This document shows, in pieces, positions 17,546-24,827 of a stretch of DNA of 43,421 nucleotides. The position numbers and the translations under genes were made by a program. Location: the NCBI GenBank assembly GCA_026983955.1, contig JALSTB010000125.1, positions 1-43,421 on the forward strand, given 5' to 3'. The stretch is from Melioribacteraceae bacterium (lineage in GTDB: Bacteria > Bacteroidota > Ignavibacteria > Ignavibacteriales > Melioribacteraceae). The first letter of the stretch is position 1. The number at the start of each line of letters is the position of its first letter. The notes under the pieces were generated by a model. That model did not search any database, was not told the origin of the DNA, and was given only the letters and a program-made list of their open reading frames with translations.

Positions 17546-18370
17546 ATGAGAAAAGTGCTGATTCTATTGTTGTTACTAAGCCCGTTATTGTTTGCACAAA
17601 GTAAAATCGAATACTTTCCCGACAGTTTAAGTATCTCGCCGTTCTCAGCAAAAATGATTGAACCTAAAATTGGCTTTTCTTTCCAGACAGGTGCAAATGA
17701 ATTGGAATTGAATATAGGCAACTCTCTGGATTTAGTTCATTTCAGAAAAGGGAAGTCCGGTATCTTCAGTATCGGAGCCGATTTTTTCACTTTTACTTTA
17801 TTGCGTGGAGAAGCGAATTTTCATTTCCCCGTTGATGCAGTGGATTATTTGTTCGGTATGAATTTCGGCTACAGGACCAAATATGATAATTACGAGTTGG
17901 GTTTGCGTTTCCGGCTCAGCCACATAAGTGCGCACTTTGTTGATGGACATTATGACGGAAGAAACCGGAGTTGGCGTGATAATTTGAACCCGCGGGTTTA
18001 CAGCAGGGAATTTGTGGAAGTTTTGCCTTTTTATAAAGCCGGTTCATTCAGAAGTTATGCCGGGTTTACTTACATTTTTTCAACCGATCCGGAAAACATC
18101 GGCAAAGACAATTTTCACTTAGGATTTGAATATTTTTATCCTGAATTAATATTAAATCTTTTTCATTTTTATTTCGCATACGATTTGAAATTAATTCACC
18201 TTGATAAATATACGGGAAACAACTCGGTGCAAGCCGGTTTGCGCATTGGTAAAACATCGGGGAAGGGATTTTCGGTTTATTACCAATATTATTCCGGCAA
18301 AAGCCATCACGGTGAATATTACAATTTTAATAAAAGTTATTCCGCAATAGGTTTTAATTTGGAACTTTAA
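17546..18370 (+). CDS. Outer-membrane-type protein, copy B of the paralogous pair
   Basis: A signal peptide (MRKVLILLLLLSPLLFA, cleavage before QSK) precedes a beta-rich body of about 257 residues. The central motif is HISAHFVDGHYD (126-137), matching HNSAHLVDGHYD in copy A at 10800. Further shared features are the 'VDAVDYLFG / IDAVDGFFG' strand, YTGNN, and the 'KGFSVYYQYYSGK...GEYY' / 'KGLVLYLSYFSGK...SEYY' tail. It starts four bases after the second radical SAM gene and is followed two bases later by the protease gene. The invariant His/Asp set hints at metal binding or enzyme activity rather than a plain pore, but this is inference. Confidence 0.72.
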   Translation: MRKVLILLLLLSPLLFAQSKIEYFPDSLSISPFSAKMIEPKIGFSFQTGANELELNIGNSLDLVHFRKGKSGIFSIGADFFTFTLLRGEANFHFPVDAVDYLFGMNFGYRTKYDNYELGLRFRLSHISAHFVDGHYDGRNRSWRDNLNPRVYSREFVEVLPFYKAGSFRSYAGFTYIFSTDPENIGKDNFHLGFEYFYPELILNLFHFYFAYDLKLIHLDKYTGNNSVQAGLRIGKTSGKGFSVYYQYYSGKSHHGEYYNFNKSYSAIGFNLEL

Positions 18371-18372
18371 TT

Positions 18373-19371
18373 ATGGAACAATACCCGTATCAACAAACAT
18401 ACTCCACGCATTCACTTCGGAAAAAAAAGAAAAACAGGGTTGCCATTCATATTATTTTATTCTTAATCACATTTGTTACTACGCTGATTGCCGGAACCGA
18501 ATGGACAACCGGAACAATGGGTCCGTATTCCCTTGAAGCGCTTCGGCGCGGTTTGCCGTATGCACTTTCAATTTTATTTATTTTAACATTTCATGAATTC
18601 GGTCATTATTTTGCAGCTATGTATCACAAGGTTAAAGCCACATTGCCGTATTATATTCCCTTTCCGCCTATACCCGGCTTTTTTAATTTCGGAACGATGG
18701 GAGCGGTTATCCGTACCAAGTCACCCGTTCCCGACAATATTGCAATGTTCGATATTGGCGTGGCCGGACCTGTAAGTGGATTTGTTGCATGCTTGATAGT
18801 TTTAATTTACGGTTTTTCGAATCTGCCCGGGGTTGAGTATATATTGCAGATACATCCGGATTATTTTTCGCCGACATACGGCGAGGGTGCCGTAACTCTT
18901 GAATTCGGTAATACATTGCTCTTCTCATTTTTAAGGGAGTTGCTTACTAAACCGGGTCAGTTCGTTCCACCGATGACTGAGGTTTATCATTATCCTTATT
19001 TGATGACGGGGTGGTTCGGCTTGTTTATTACTGCAATGAATATGATTCCGGTCGGGCAGTTGGACGGCGGGCATGTTGTTTACAGTATGTTCGGAGCCAA
19101 AACACACGAAGCAATTGCAAGTGTTTCGATGTTGATATTGGTTTTTCTCGGGTTCATCGGTTTACTTGATTCCACACTTGAATTGAATCTGCACTTCGGG
19201 TGGGGTGGTTGGCTTTTTTGGGCTTTTATTTTGTACTTCATTATAAAAGTGAAGCACCCGCCGGTACGTAACTTCTATCCGCTCGACAAAAAACGGATGG
19301 CGCTGGGTTATTTCGCTTTGTTTATTTTAATTATATCGTTTTCGCCAACGCCTTTCATTATTACTTTTTGA
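18373..19371 (+). CDS. M50-family intramembrane zinc metalloprotease (site-2-protease type)
   Basis: The 332-residue polytopic protein has the zinc motif HEFGH at 74-78 (Glu75 catalytic), a second conserved stretch FGTMGAVIRTKSPVP at 106-120, and the third ligand in NMIPVGQLDGGH at 223-234 (Asp231). About six membrane helices surround these. There is no PDZ domain, which resembles the short bacterial/plastid EGY-like subgroup rather than RseP. Such enzymes cut transmembrane substrates such as anti-sigma factors; none is next to it. It is two bases after copy B of the outer-membrane pair, so co-transcription is likely, and a 220-base gap follows. Confidence 0.87.
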   Translation: MEQYPYQQTYSTHSLRKKKKNRVAIHIILFLITFVTTLIAGTEWTTGTMGPYSLEALRRGLPYALSILFILTFHEFGHYFAAMYHKVKATLPYYIPFPPIPGFFNFGTMGAVIRTKSPVPDNIAMFDIGVAGPVSGFVACLIVLIYGFSNLPGVEYILQIHPDYFSPTYGEGAVTLEFGNTLLFSFLRELLTKPGQFVPPMTEVYHYPYLMTGWFGLFITAMNMIPVGQLDGGHVVYSMFGAKTHEAIASVSMLILVFLGFIGLLDSTLELNLHFGWGGWLFWAFILYFIIKVKHPPVRNFYPLDKKRMALGYFALFILIISFSPTPFIITF

Positions 19372-19394
19372 TTAACGGAGCAAAAATAATTTCC

Positions 19395-19423
19395 TTGACA
19401 AAAGAAAAATCATTACATATTTT
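19395..19423 (+). promoter_or_regulatory. Candidate promoter for the lipoprotein-propeller-PorV operon
   Basis: TTGACA at 19395-19400, a 17-base spacer, then TATTTT at 19418-19423 fits a sigma-70-like promoter. Transcription would begin near 19430, leaving a leader of about 160 bases before ATG 19592 that holds two inverted repeats. The last part of the element also nearly matches the Bacteroidota -7 motif. Confidence 0.45.
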
Positions 19424-19448
19424 GCAACAAAAATTTAATACGGGTTTA

Positions 19449-19530
19449 TTTATTGGTAATTTGCTACGTTTTCTAAAATAAAATTATGATACACGGAATC
19501 TCTTGTATGGAGTTGCAAAATACCAATAAG
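19449..19530. repeat. Imperfect inverted repeat, 16-base arms with a 50-base spacer
   Basis: The arms are at 19449-19464 (tttattggtaatttgc) and 19515-19530 (gcaaaataccaataag). They pair at 14 of 16 positions when folded. The repeat lies in the presumed leader of the 19592 operon, so it could form a long-range stem in the mRNA or bind a dimeric regulator. No T-run follows, so it is not a simple terminator. Confidence 0.5.
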
Positions 19531-19544
19531 TAAATAATAGTTTT

Positions 19545-19559
19545 ACTTCTGAAAGAAGT
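19545..19559. repeat. Short perfect inverted repeat in the same leader
   Basis: ACTTCT-GAA-AGAAGT gives a six-base perfect stem with a three-base loop, 33 bases before ATG 19592. It could be a small hairpin close to the translation start or an operator half-site. Short palindromes occur by chance in AT-rich DNA, so confidence is limited. Confidence 0.35.
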
Positions 19560-19591
19560 CACTCCATCCGGTTCCATCTGTCAATCAAATT

Positions 19592-20425
19592 ATGCTGAAA
19601 AACAAAATTATTTATCCGCTTGTTTTAATGTCTCTCATGATGTTTTTCATAGCTTCGTGTGAAAAAACACCCACCGAAGTTATTGAGCAGCCTCTAATTC
19701 AATTTGTTGTAACAAGTATTTCGGCTCCCGGAACTTATATTTTATCCGGCACGGATTCTTCTTTTGTTACTTCGGTTACCATAGAAAATCCGGAGAATAT
19801 TTCCGGAGTGTGGTTTAATATATCCACGGCAGACGGAATATCCAGAATTGTATCCGGTGTGAAAATGTTGGACAACGGAGATAAAACGAACGGTGATGAA
19901 ATTGCTGGCGACGGAATTTATTCCGGTAAAACGTTTTTGGGCAAAGGAGTAAAAAGTGGTAAATATCAAATCGATTTTTTCGTTTCCGATAAAATTAATC
20001 CCGAACCGGCAAATGTGCACAAAATAGGAATTAAATATTTTGAAGTTAAAGGCGGGGCGGAAAACTATCCGCCTGAAATAATAAATGTGTCGATTCCCGA
20101 TACTGTAATGAAGGAAGAAAAATTCACATTCTCCGTTGAAGTTAAAGATTCGAACGGACTGCAAGATATTCGTGAAGTTTATTATGAATTATTTAATCCG
20201 AACGGCGAGCAGGTGGTTAATAGCAAGGGCATATCACGCTTCCCTTTGTTTGATGACGGTGATACAAATGCAAACGGAGACCAAGCCGCCGGTGATGGCG
20301 TTTATACGGTGTTCTTAACTATACCGGCAAATCAACCAACAGGATTATGGGAGTTCAAGTTTACCGCCGTCGATAAATCGGATGAAAAAAGTAACAAAGT
20401 TTCACATTCGGTGTATGTTAAATGA
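19592..20425 (+). CDS. Surface lipoprotein with two 'choice-of-anchor X'-like repeats
   Basis: A lipoprotein signal ends in FFIASC (Cys23). The 277-residue product then has two beta-sandwich repeats, each ending in an acidic, probably calcium-binding loop: DNGDKTNGDEIAGDGIY at 94-110 and DDGDTNANGDQAAGDGVY at 221-238. This D-x-G-D...GDG-x-Y pattern is seen in extracellular repeats named choice-of-anchor X. It probably sits on the outer membrane or cell surface. Its stop overlaps the start of the propeller gene (ATGA), and two PorV-like genes follow, so the four likely make one surface module. No close functional assignment is possible. ATG 19592 has no clear Shine-Dalgarno site. Confidence 0.75.
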   Translation: MLKNKIIYPLVLMSLMMFFIASCEKTPTEVIEQPLIQFVVTSISAPGTYILSGTDSSFVTSVTIENPENISGVWFNISTADGISRIVSGVKMLDNGDKTNGDEIAGDGIYSGKTFLGKGVKSGKYQIDFFVSDKINPEPANVHKIGIKYFEVKGGAENYPPEIINVSIPDTVMKEEKFTFSVEVKDSNGLQDIREVYYELFNPNGEQVVNSKGISRFPLFDDGDTNANGDQAAGDGVYTVFLTIPANQPTGLWEFKFTAVDKSDEKSNKVSHSVYVK

Positions 20426-21996
20426 TTAAAATTCTAAAGATATTAATTGTGGTTTTCTCTGTTCCGTTGTTTGCACAACAAATACCGTGCAACTTCAGGT
20501 TGGACAAAAAGCCGTTAAACAAACTTGCGGACAATACACCTAAAAGTAATTCTATCGAATACATTAAGATAGATAAAGATACCGTTTGGGTTGGAACAGG
20601 CGGTGGATTAAGCAAATCGACGGACTTCGGTGAAACTTGGCAAACATTTGAATTCGGAGACGAAGGAATTTCCGCTTTGGCAATTAACAACGATACCGTT
20701 TGGGTTGCAACCTGGCATCCGTTCGAAGATCCTTTCGGTGAAATTATACCCGTTGGAAGCGGGTTGCATTATTCGGCAGACGGTGGGCGGAATTGGACGG
20801 ACATCCCGCAACCTGTTGATGCACCGGACGATTCTTCGATTGTTTACGGGATTAATACATTGCGTGCTTTGCCGATTACGGCAGTCGAAAATAATTTTAC
20901 AAGAAGTATAGCTTTTACGGAAAATACAATTTGGATTACTTCTTTCGCGGGTGGAACCAGAAAAAGCACCGATAAAGGTCAAACTTGGCAAAGAGTTGTT
21001 TTGCCACCCGATTATTTGGATGAAATTAAACCGGCGGATACACTTGATTTTACTCTTTCTCCGTCATCCGGGGCATTGGGGTTTGAAGAAAATCTTAATC
21101 ACAGGGCATTCTCGGTTGTGGCGGTTAACGATTCCGTTTTATATGTGGGAACCGCCAACGGAATTAACAAGTCGGTCGACGGTGGGAAAAGTTGGAAAAA
21201 ATTTAATCACCAAAACCAGGAGAACGGAATAAGTGGAAATTTTATTGTTGAAATGAATTTCGACAAATCAAGAAATACACTTTGGGCTGCTACCTGGAAA
21301 GCATTGGGTGAAACCGAATATTATGCGCTCAGCTCAACTTCCGACGGTGGTGAAAACTGGAATATTTTTTTAGTGGGCGAAAGGGTACATTCCGTCGGCT
21401 TTGTATTTGATAAAAACGGAACTGAACTTTTATCGTCAAGCATTTTAGCCGGAACCGAAAACGGAATATTCAGAACCGTTGACTCGGGTGAAACGTGGAT
21501 TGCCGCTCCGCCTATGGTTGATGAAGTTACAAGAAATTCCATTACCACAAAGGAATTCCGTGCGTTCAATAGCCAATTGTTAAGTGATAACACCCATTAT
21601 TTGTGGTTCGGAACAACCCAAGGTTTAACACGTTTTCATGAAACGGGGGGAATTTGGCAAGGTGAATGGAAGGTTTATATAGCTTCTGCCGGTAAACTTC
21701 CTGAAGAAGAAACTTTTGCCTTCCCCAATCCCTTTTCTCCCGATGATGAAGTTTTAAAGATTAAATATTCAACCGGTGAAGATAATGCCAATGTTACAAT
21801 AAGAATTTTTGATTTCGATATGAATCCGGTCAGAACACTTATCCAGAATGTTTCGCGTAACGGAAACACCGAACATATTGAATATTGGGACGGCAGGGAT
21901 GATAACGGAGCAATAGTGCCCAATGGTGTTTACTTTTACCGCATCGAATCCGGTTCATCGAAACCGCTTTACGGAAAAATTATGGTGATGATGTAA
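20422..21996 (+). CDS. Secreted Asp-box beta-propeller protein with FlgD-like C-terminal domain
   Basis: A signal peptide (MIKILKILIVVFSVPLFA before QQIP) leads into a propeller with six visible Asp boxes of the form S-x-D-x-G-x-x-W: STDFGETW, SADGGRNW, STDKGQTW, SVDGGKSW, TSDGGENW and TVDSGETW. Residues 433-524 form a FlgD/Ig-like domain (AFPNPFSPDDE ... YWDGRDDNGAIVPNGVYFYRI) of the kind that serves as C-terminal sorting domain for type IX secretion substrates. Asp-box propellers occur in sialidases and in photosystem assembly factor Ycf48-like proteins; no catalytic signature is seen, so binding is more likely than catalysis. Coupled by overlap to both neighbours. Confidence 0.82.
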   Translation: MIKILKILIVVFSVPLFAQQIPCNFRLDKKPLNKLADNTPKSNSIEYIKIDKDTVWVGTGGGLSKSTDFGETWQTFEFGDEGISALAINNDTVWVATWHPFEDPFGEIIPVGSGLHYSADGGRNWTDIPQPVDAPDDSSIVYGINTLRALPITAVENNFTRSIAFTENTIWITSFAGGTRKSTDKGQTWQRVVLPPDYLDEIKPADTLDFTLSPSSGALGFEENLNHRAFSVVAVNDSVLYVGTANGINKSVDGGKSWKKFNHQNQENGISGNFIVEMNFDKSRNTLWAATWKALGETEYYALSSTSDGGENWNIFLVGERVHSVGFVFDKNGTELLSSSILAGTENGIFRTVDSGETWIAAPPMVDEVTRNSITTKEFRAFNSQLLSDNTHYLWFGTTQGLTRFHETGGIWQGEWKVYIASAGKLPEEETFAFPNPFSPDDEVLKIKYSTGEDNANVTIRIFDFDMNPVRTLIQNVSRNGNTEHIEYWDGRDDNGAIVPNGVYFYRIESGSSKPLYGKIMVMM

Positions 21997-22988
21997 TGAA
22001 ATTACCGGTAAAAATATTGATTTCGATTTTGCTTTTAACTTTTTCATTATCGGCACAGACCGTAAACGAATCGGGTGTACTTCCCGGTGCTTTCAGTAGA
22101 ATCGGCTTCGGTGCACGGGGTATGGGAATGGGAAACGCCGTTTCGGGTGTAACGGTGGGAGAGCTGGTTTCGTACTATAATCCTGCTTTGTCGGTATTTC
22201 AAAAAGGCAATTCGGTGCAAGTGGGATATTCTTTTTTGTCACTTGACAGATCGCTTAATTTTATTAATTATACCCGGAGGTTCAAATTAAACGGTAGAAA
22301 TAATGATGCCGATTCTTCGAGATATGCGGGAATAAGTGCAGGTATAATTAACGCCGGAGTTTCGAATATTGACGGGCGCGACGGTTCCGGCAATAAAATA
22401 GGCGATTTCTCAACTTCAGAAAATCAATTTTTTATCGGATTGGCAAACCGGTTTTCGGAAAAAATTTCAATAGGTGTAAACGTTAAGTTTTATTATTTTA
22501 AACTTTATGAACAAATTAAAGCTAACGGTTTCGGAATCGATCTTGGCATTTTGTACAAGTATAATGATAATTTAACTTTTTCACTTGTAATTTCGGATAT
22601 TAATTCAAAGTATAAATGGAATACCACTCCGGTTTACGGGGAACAAGGAAATACAACCACCGATAAATTCCCGTTGTCAAAAAAAATAGGCGTTACATAT
22701 AAATTTGAAAATCCAAAATTGATTGCGGCTCTTGAATTCGAAAGTCTTTCTAGTAACTTGAATTATTTAAAATTTGGTGCAGAATATAATTTGTTCGATA
22801 ATCTCTTTTTGAGAGGCGGATTCGATAAATTGAACACCGGCAATTTAGATAATCCTTTCAGGCCTTCTCTGGGTTTTTCTTATTTTTACAACACAAAAAA
22901 TTGGCTGGTTGGATTTGATTATGCCTTTGTGGTTGAGCCTTATTCGCCGTACGATAAACATATAATAGGGTTAAACTTTAACTTTTAA
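21996..22988 (+). CDS. PorV/PorQ-family outer-membrane protein (first copy)
   Basis: A signal peptide (MKLPVKILISILLLTFSLSA) is followed by the family's opening signature FSRIGFGARGMGMGNAVSG and ELVSYYNPAL (about residues 31-65), then a 14-strand-like FadL-type barrel ending in GLNFNF. PorV is the shuttle subunit that hands type IX cargo to the attachment complex; PorQ is a relative. Its TAATG overlap with the propeller gene, which has a sorting-like C-terminal domain, suggests that the pair act together. Whether this copy is the general PorV or a cargo-specific version is not decidable from this window. Confidence 0.83.
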   Translation: MKLPVKILISILLLTFSLSAQTVNESGVLPGAFSRIGFGARGMGMGNAVSGVTVGELVSYYNPALSVFQKGNSVQVGYSFLSLDRSLNFINYTRRFKLNGRNNDADSSRYAGISAGIINAGVSNIDGRDGSGNKIGDFSTSENQFFIGLANRFSEKISIGVNVKFYYFKLYEQIKANGFGIDLGILYKYNDNLTFSLVISDINSKYKWNTTPVYGEQGNTTTDKFPLSKKIGVTYKFENPKLIAALEFESLSSNLNYLKFGAEYNLFDNLFLRGGFDKLNTGNLDNPFRPSLGFSYFYNTKNWLVGFDYAFVVEPYSPYDKHIIGLNFNF

Positions 22989-22993
22989 GAATT

Positions 22994-23896
22994 ATGAAAA
23001 ATAAAATAATTATATTATTAATTTTAATCACTGCTGATTTACATGCTCAGGGAACCGGAAGTAACGGATTGTCATTTCTTAAAATTGGTTTCGGAGCGAG
23101 GAATGTTGCAATGGGCGACCTCGGTGTAACCTCTGCCAATGATATTACGTCGGTGAACTATAATCCCGCAATAATCACTAAAATAAAGGGTAACCAGATC
23201 TTTATTTCACATAATCAATGGATACAGGATGCAACCAGTGAAATGTTGGGAGTTAATTTCGGATTGTTCGGCTTACCGTTTGCATTTTCAATTAACACAA
23301 CAAACATATCGGGATTTGAAATAAGAACGAAACCTTCGCTTGAACCGGATGCAACGTTCGATATACATTATTTTTACACGAGCATTTCAACCGGATTTTT
23401 ATTGCTCGAAAATTTAACCTTCGGAACCACTTTAAAATTTTTGTACGAAAATATTCTATCCGATGAAGCAACCGGATACGGAATTGATTTCGGTTTGTTT
23501 TATCAAACGAATGTGAAAGGATTAACCACCGGTCTTTCGTTGAAAAATATTGGTGCTATGAATGAACTGAGGAACAAAGCAACCAAACTTCCGGTGGATT
23601 TGAGATTCGGTGTGGGTTATGAATTTAATGTGGAACAGATTAAATCACAAATAACCTTTACCTCCGGGGTTCAAAAGTATCTTGATTTGGATGATAATCA
23701 TTTTATTTTAGGTAGCGAAATTTTCTATGATAAGATTTTTGCATTAAGGTTTGGTTACATGAGTGGATATGAATCGCGTGGAATTACACTAGGCGCCGGT
23801 TTATTTTGGAATAATTTGAATTTCGATTACGCATTCGCACCCTTTGCTTACGGTTTGGGAAATGCACATTTAATTTCGTTAATTTATACTTTTTGA
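22994..23896 (+). CDS. PorV/PorQ-family outer-membrane protein (second copy)
   Basis: It has a signal peptide (MKNKIIILLILITADLHA before QGTG) and the same signature as its neighbour: FLKIGFGARNVAMGDLGVTSANDITSVNYNPAII at about residues 27-60 (given here only as landmark residues GARNVAMGD and NYNPA). The barrel-like remainder is 300 residues and ends in IYTF. It starts five bases after the first copy. The two are diverged paralogs rather than a recent duplication. It is the last gene of the four-gene unit; a 233-base gap follows. Confidence 0.82.
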   Translation: MKNKIIILLILITADLHAQGTGSNGLSFLKIGFGARNVAMGDLGVTSANDITSVNYNPAIITKIKGNQIFISHNQWIQDATSEMLGVNFGLFGLPFAFSINTTNISGFEIRTKPSLEPDATFDIHYFYTSISTGFLLLENLTFGTTLKFLYENILSDEATGYGIDFGLFYQTNVKGLTTGLSLKNIGAMNELRNKATKLPVDLRFGVGYEFNVEQIKSQITFTSGVQKYLDLDDNHFILGSEIFYDKIFALRFGYMSGYESRGITLGAGLFWNNLNFDYAFAPFAYGLGNAHLISLIYTF

Positions 23897-23905
23897 TCTA
23901 TTCCG

Positions 23906-23933
23906 TTGAAGACCGGTATTAAAAAAATATAAT
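23906..23933 (+). promoter_or_regulatory. Candidate promoter for the lipoprotein at 24130
   Basis: TTGAAG at 23906-23911, 16 bases, then TATAAT at 23928-23933. Transcription from about 23940 would give a leader of roughly 190 bases that includes the perfect inverted repeat at 24023-24045. The rest of the gap (23897-24129) holds nothing else I can name. Confidence 0.35.
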
Positions 23934-24022
23934 GGAATTCCAACCGGCAATTAATTGTCATTGCTGCATTCATACATTCTGATTTTATATCCGGTCTGGG
24001 TTATGTGAAAAGCGGGAACAAC

Positions 24023-24045
24023 ATTTTCATTTGAAAAATGAAAAT
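24023..24045. repeat. Perfect 10-base inverted repeat
   Basis: ATTTTCATTT (24023-24032), loop GAA, AAATGAAAAT (24036-24045). The arms pair at all ten positions. The sequence after it is not a T-run, so a terminator for the PorV operon is unlikely; an operator or mRNA hairpin for the following gene is the alternative. It is AT-rich, which lowers its significance. Confidence 0.5.
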
Positions 24046-24129
24046 ATTTCAATATGATAATAGTTAATAAAGTATATTCTTAGTTATATCTTTATTTAAC
24101 TATGATAATTTAAATATTATGGAGAAAAT

Positions 24130-24717
24130 ATGAAACCCGCAAAAACCTTCCCGTTTTTCTTATTCACTTTAACTATTTTCGTTTTATTATTCGCCGGTTG
24201 TACCGATAAAAGTGTTGATCCGGCGGTATCGGAAGATTACTTTCCGGTTAATCATGATTTCGTTTACACGTACAAATCGAATGTTTTCAACGATAGTCAA
24301 GACTCAATGAGTACTTTCCAGATGAAAATTGATTATTATAATTTCAAGAACGGAAAATTTTTGGCAATATTAATCAAGTTGGAAAATATGAACGATTGGG
24401 CGCCGCTTCTTGGAATTAAAGACAGCAACAATGTTATTTATTCACTCGGGGATTATCCACCCGAGGGTTTATTTCCATTGTTCAAACATAAATATGATGA
24501 CAATGAAGTTACCGGTGATGAAGTCAATATAGGGGGAAAAACATATAATGCCAAAAAATTAACCGTTACACGCGATGGGCGGGAAGCATCCTGGTGGTTT
24601 GTTGACGGCATCGGACTGGTAAAAGAAGAAAGTGTGAACGGCATTTCAATATTTTCGGATAATCACGTCGACCGGAATTTTGTTACAAAAACCGAATTAA
24701 TTAGTTTTACAAAATGA
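24130..24717 (+). CDS. Hypothetical lipoprotein
   Basis: The signal ends in LLFAGC (Cys24) and is followed by 171 residues: acidic, with 'YFPVNHDFVYTYKSN' early, a DYPPEGLFPLFKHKYDD turn in the middle and a 'REASWWFVDGIGLVKEESV' strand pair near the end. This general plan (a lipidated protein reporting on a 'Y...VNHDFVYTY' strand, then a 'GIGLVKEE' strand) is common in Bacteroidota lipoproteins of unknown function. GGAGA at 24120-24124 is a good ribosome site for ATG 24130. It stands alone, between two gaps, so context gives no role. Confidence 0.7.
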   Translation: MKPAKTFPFFLFTLTIFVLLFAGCTDKSVDPAVSEDYFPVNHDFVYTYKSNVFNDSQDSMSTFQMKIDYYNFKNGKFLAILIKLENMNDWAPLLGIKDSNNVIYSLGDYPPEGLFPLFKHKYDDNEVTGDEVNIGGKTYNAKKLTVTRDGREASWWFVDGIGLVKEESVNGISIFSDNHVDRNFVTKTELISFTK

Positions 24718-24785
24718 GTGAATAGTAGTCCGGAAATAAACTTACGGAACTGCATTTAATTTCATGAAAAATTTTATTACACTAT

Positions 24786-24793
24786 TAATTTTG
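24786..24793 (+). promoter_or_regulatory. Bacteroidota-type -7 element ahead of the FemAB/GNAT-like gene
   Basis: TAATTTTG at 24786-24793 is an exact TAnnTTTG. TTTC at 24760-24763, 22 bases upstream, is one base off the -33 TTTG. Transcription would start near 24800, about 28 bases before ATG 24828, and would drive the 24828-27972 surface-glycan genes. Confidence 0.4.
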
Positions 24794-24827
24794 TTACTTT
24801 TACACTTGCCAAAAAATCTGATATTTT

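Noticed and set aside
19742-20164. 140-residue antisense frame in the lipoprotein gene
   Set aside because: Shadow of the lipoprotein; His/Phe/Asn-rich composition typical of reverse frames here.
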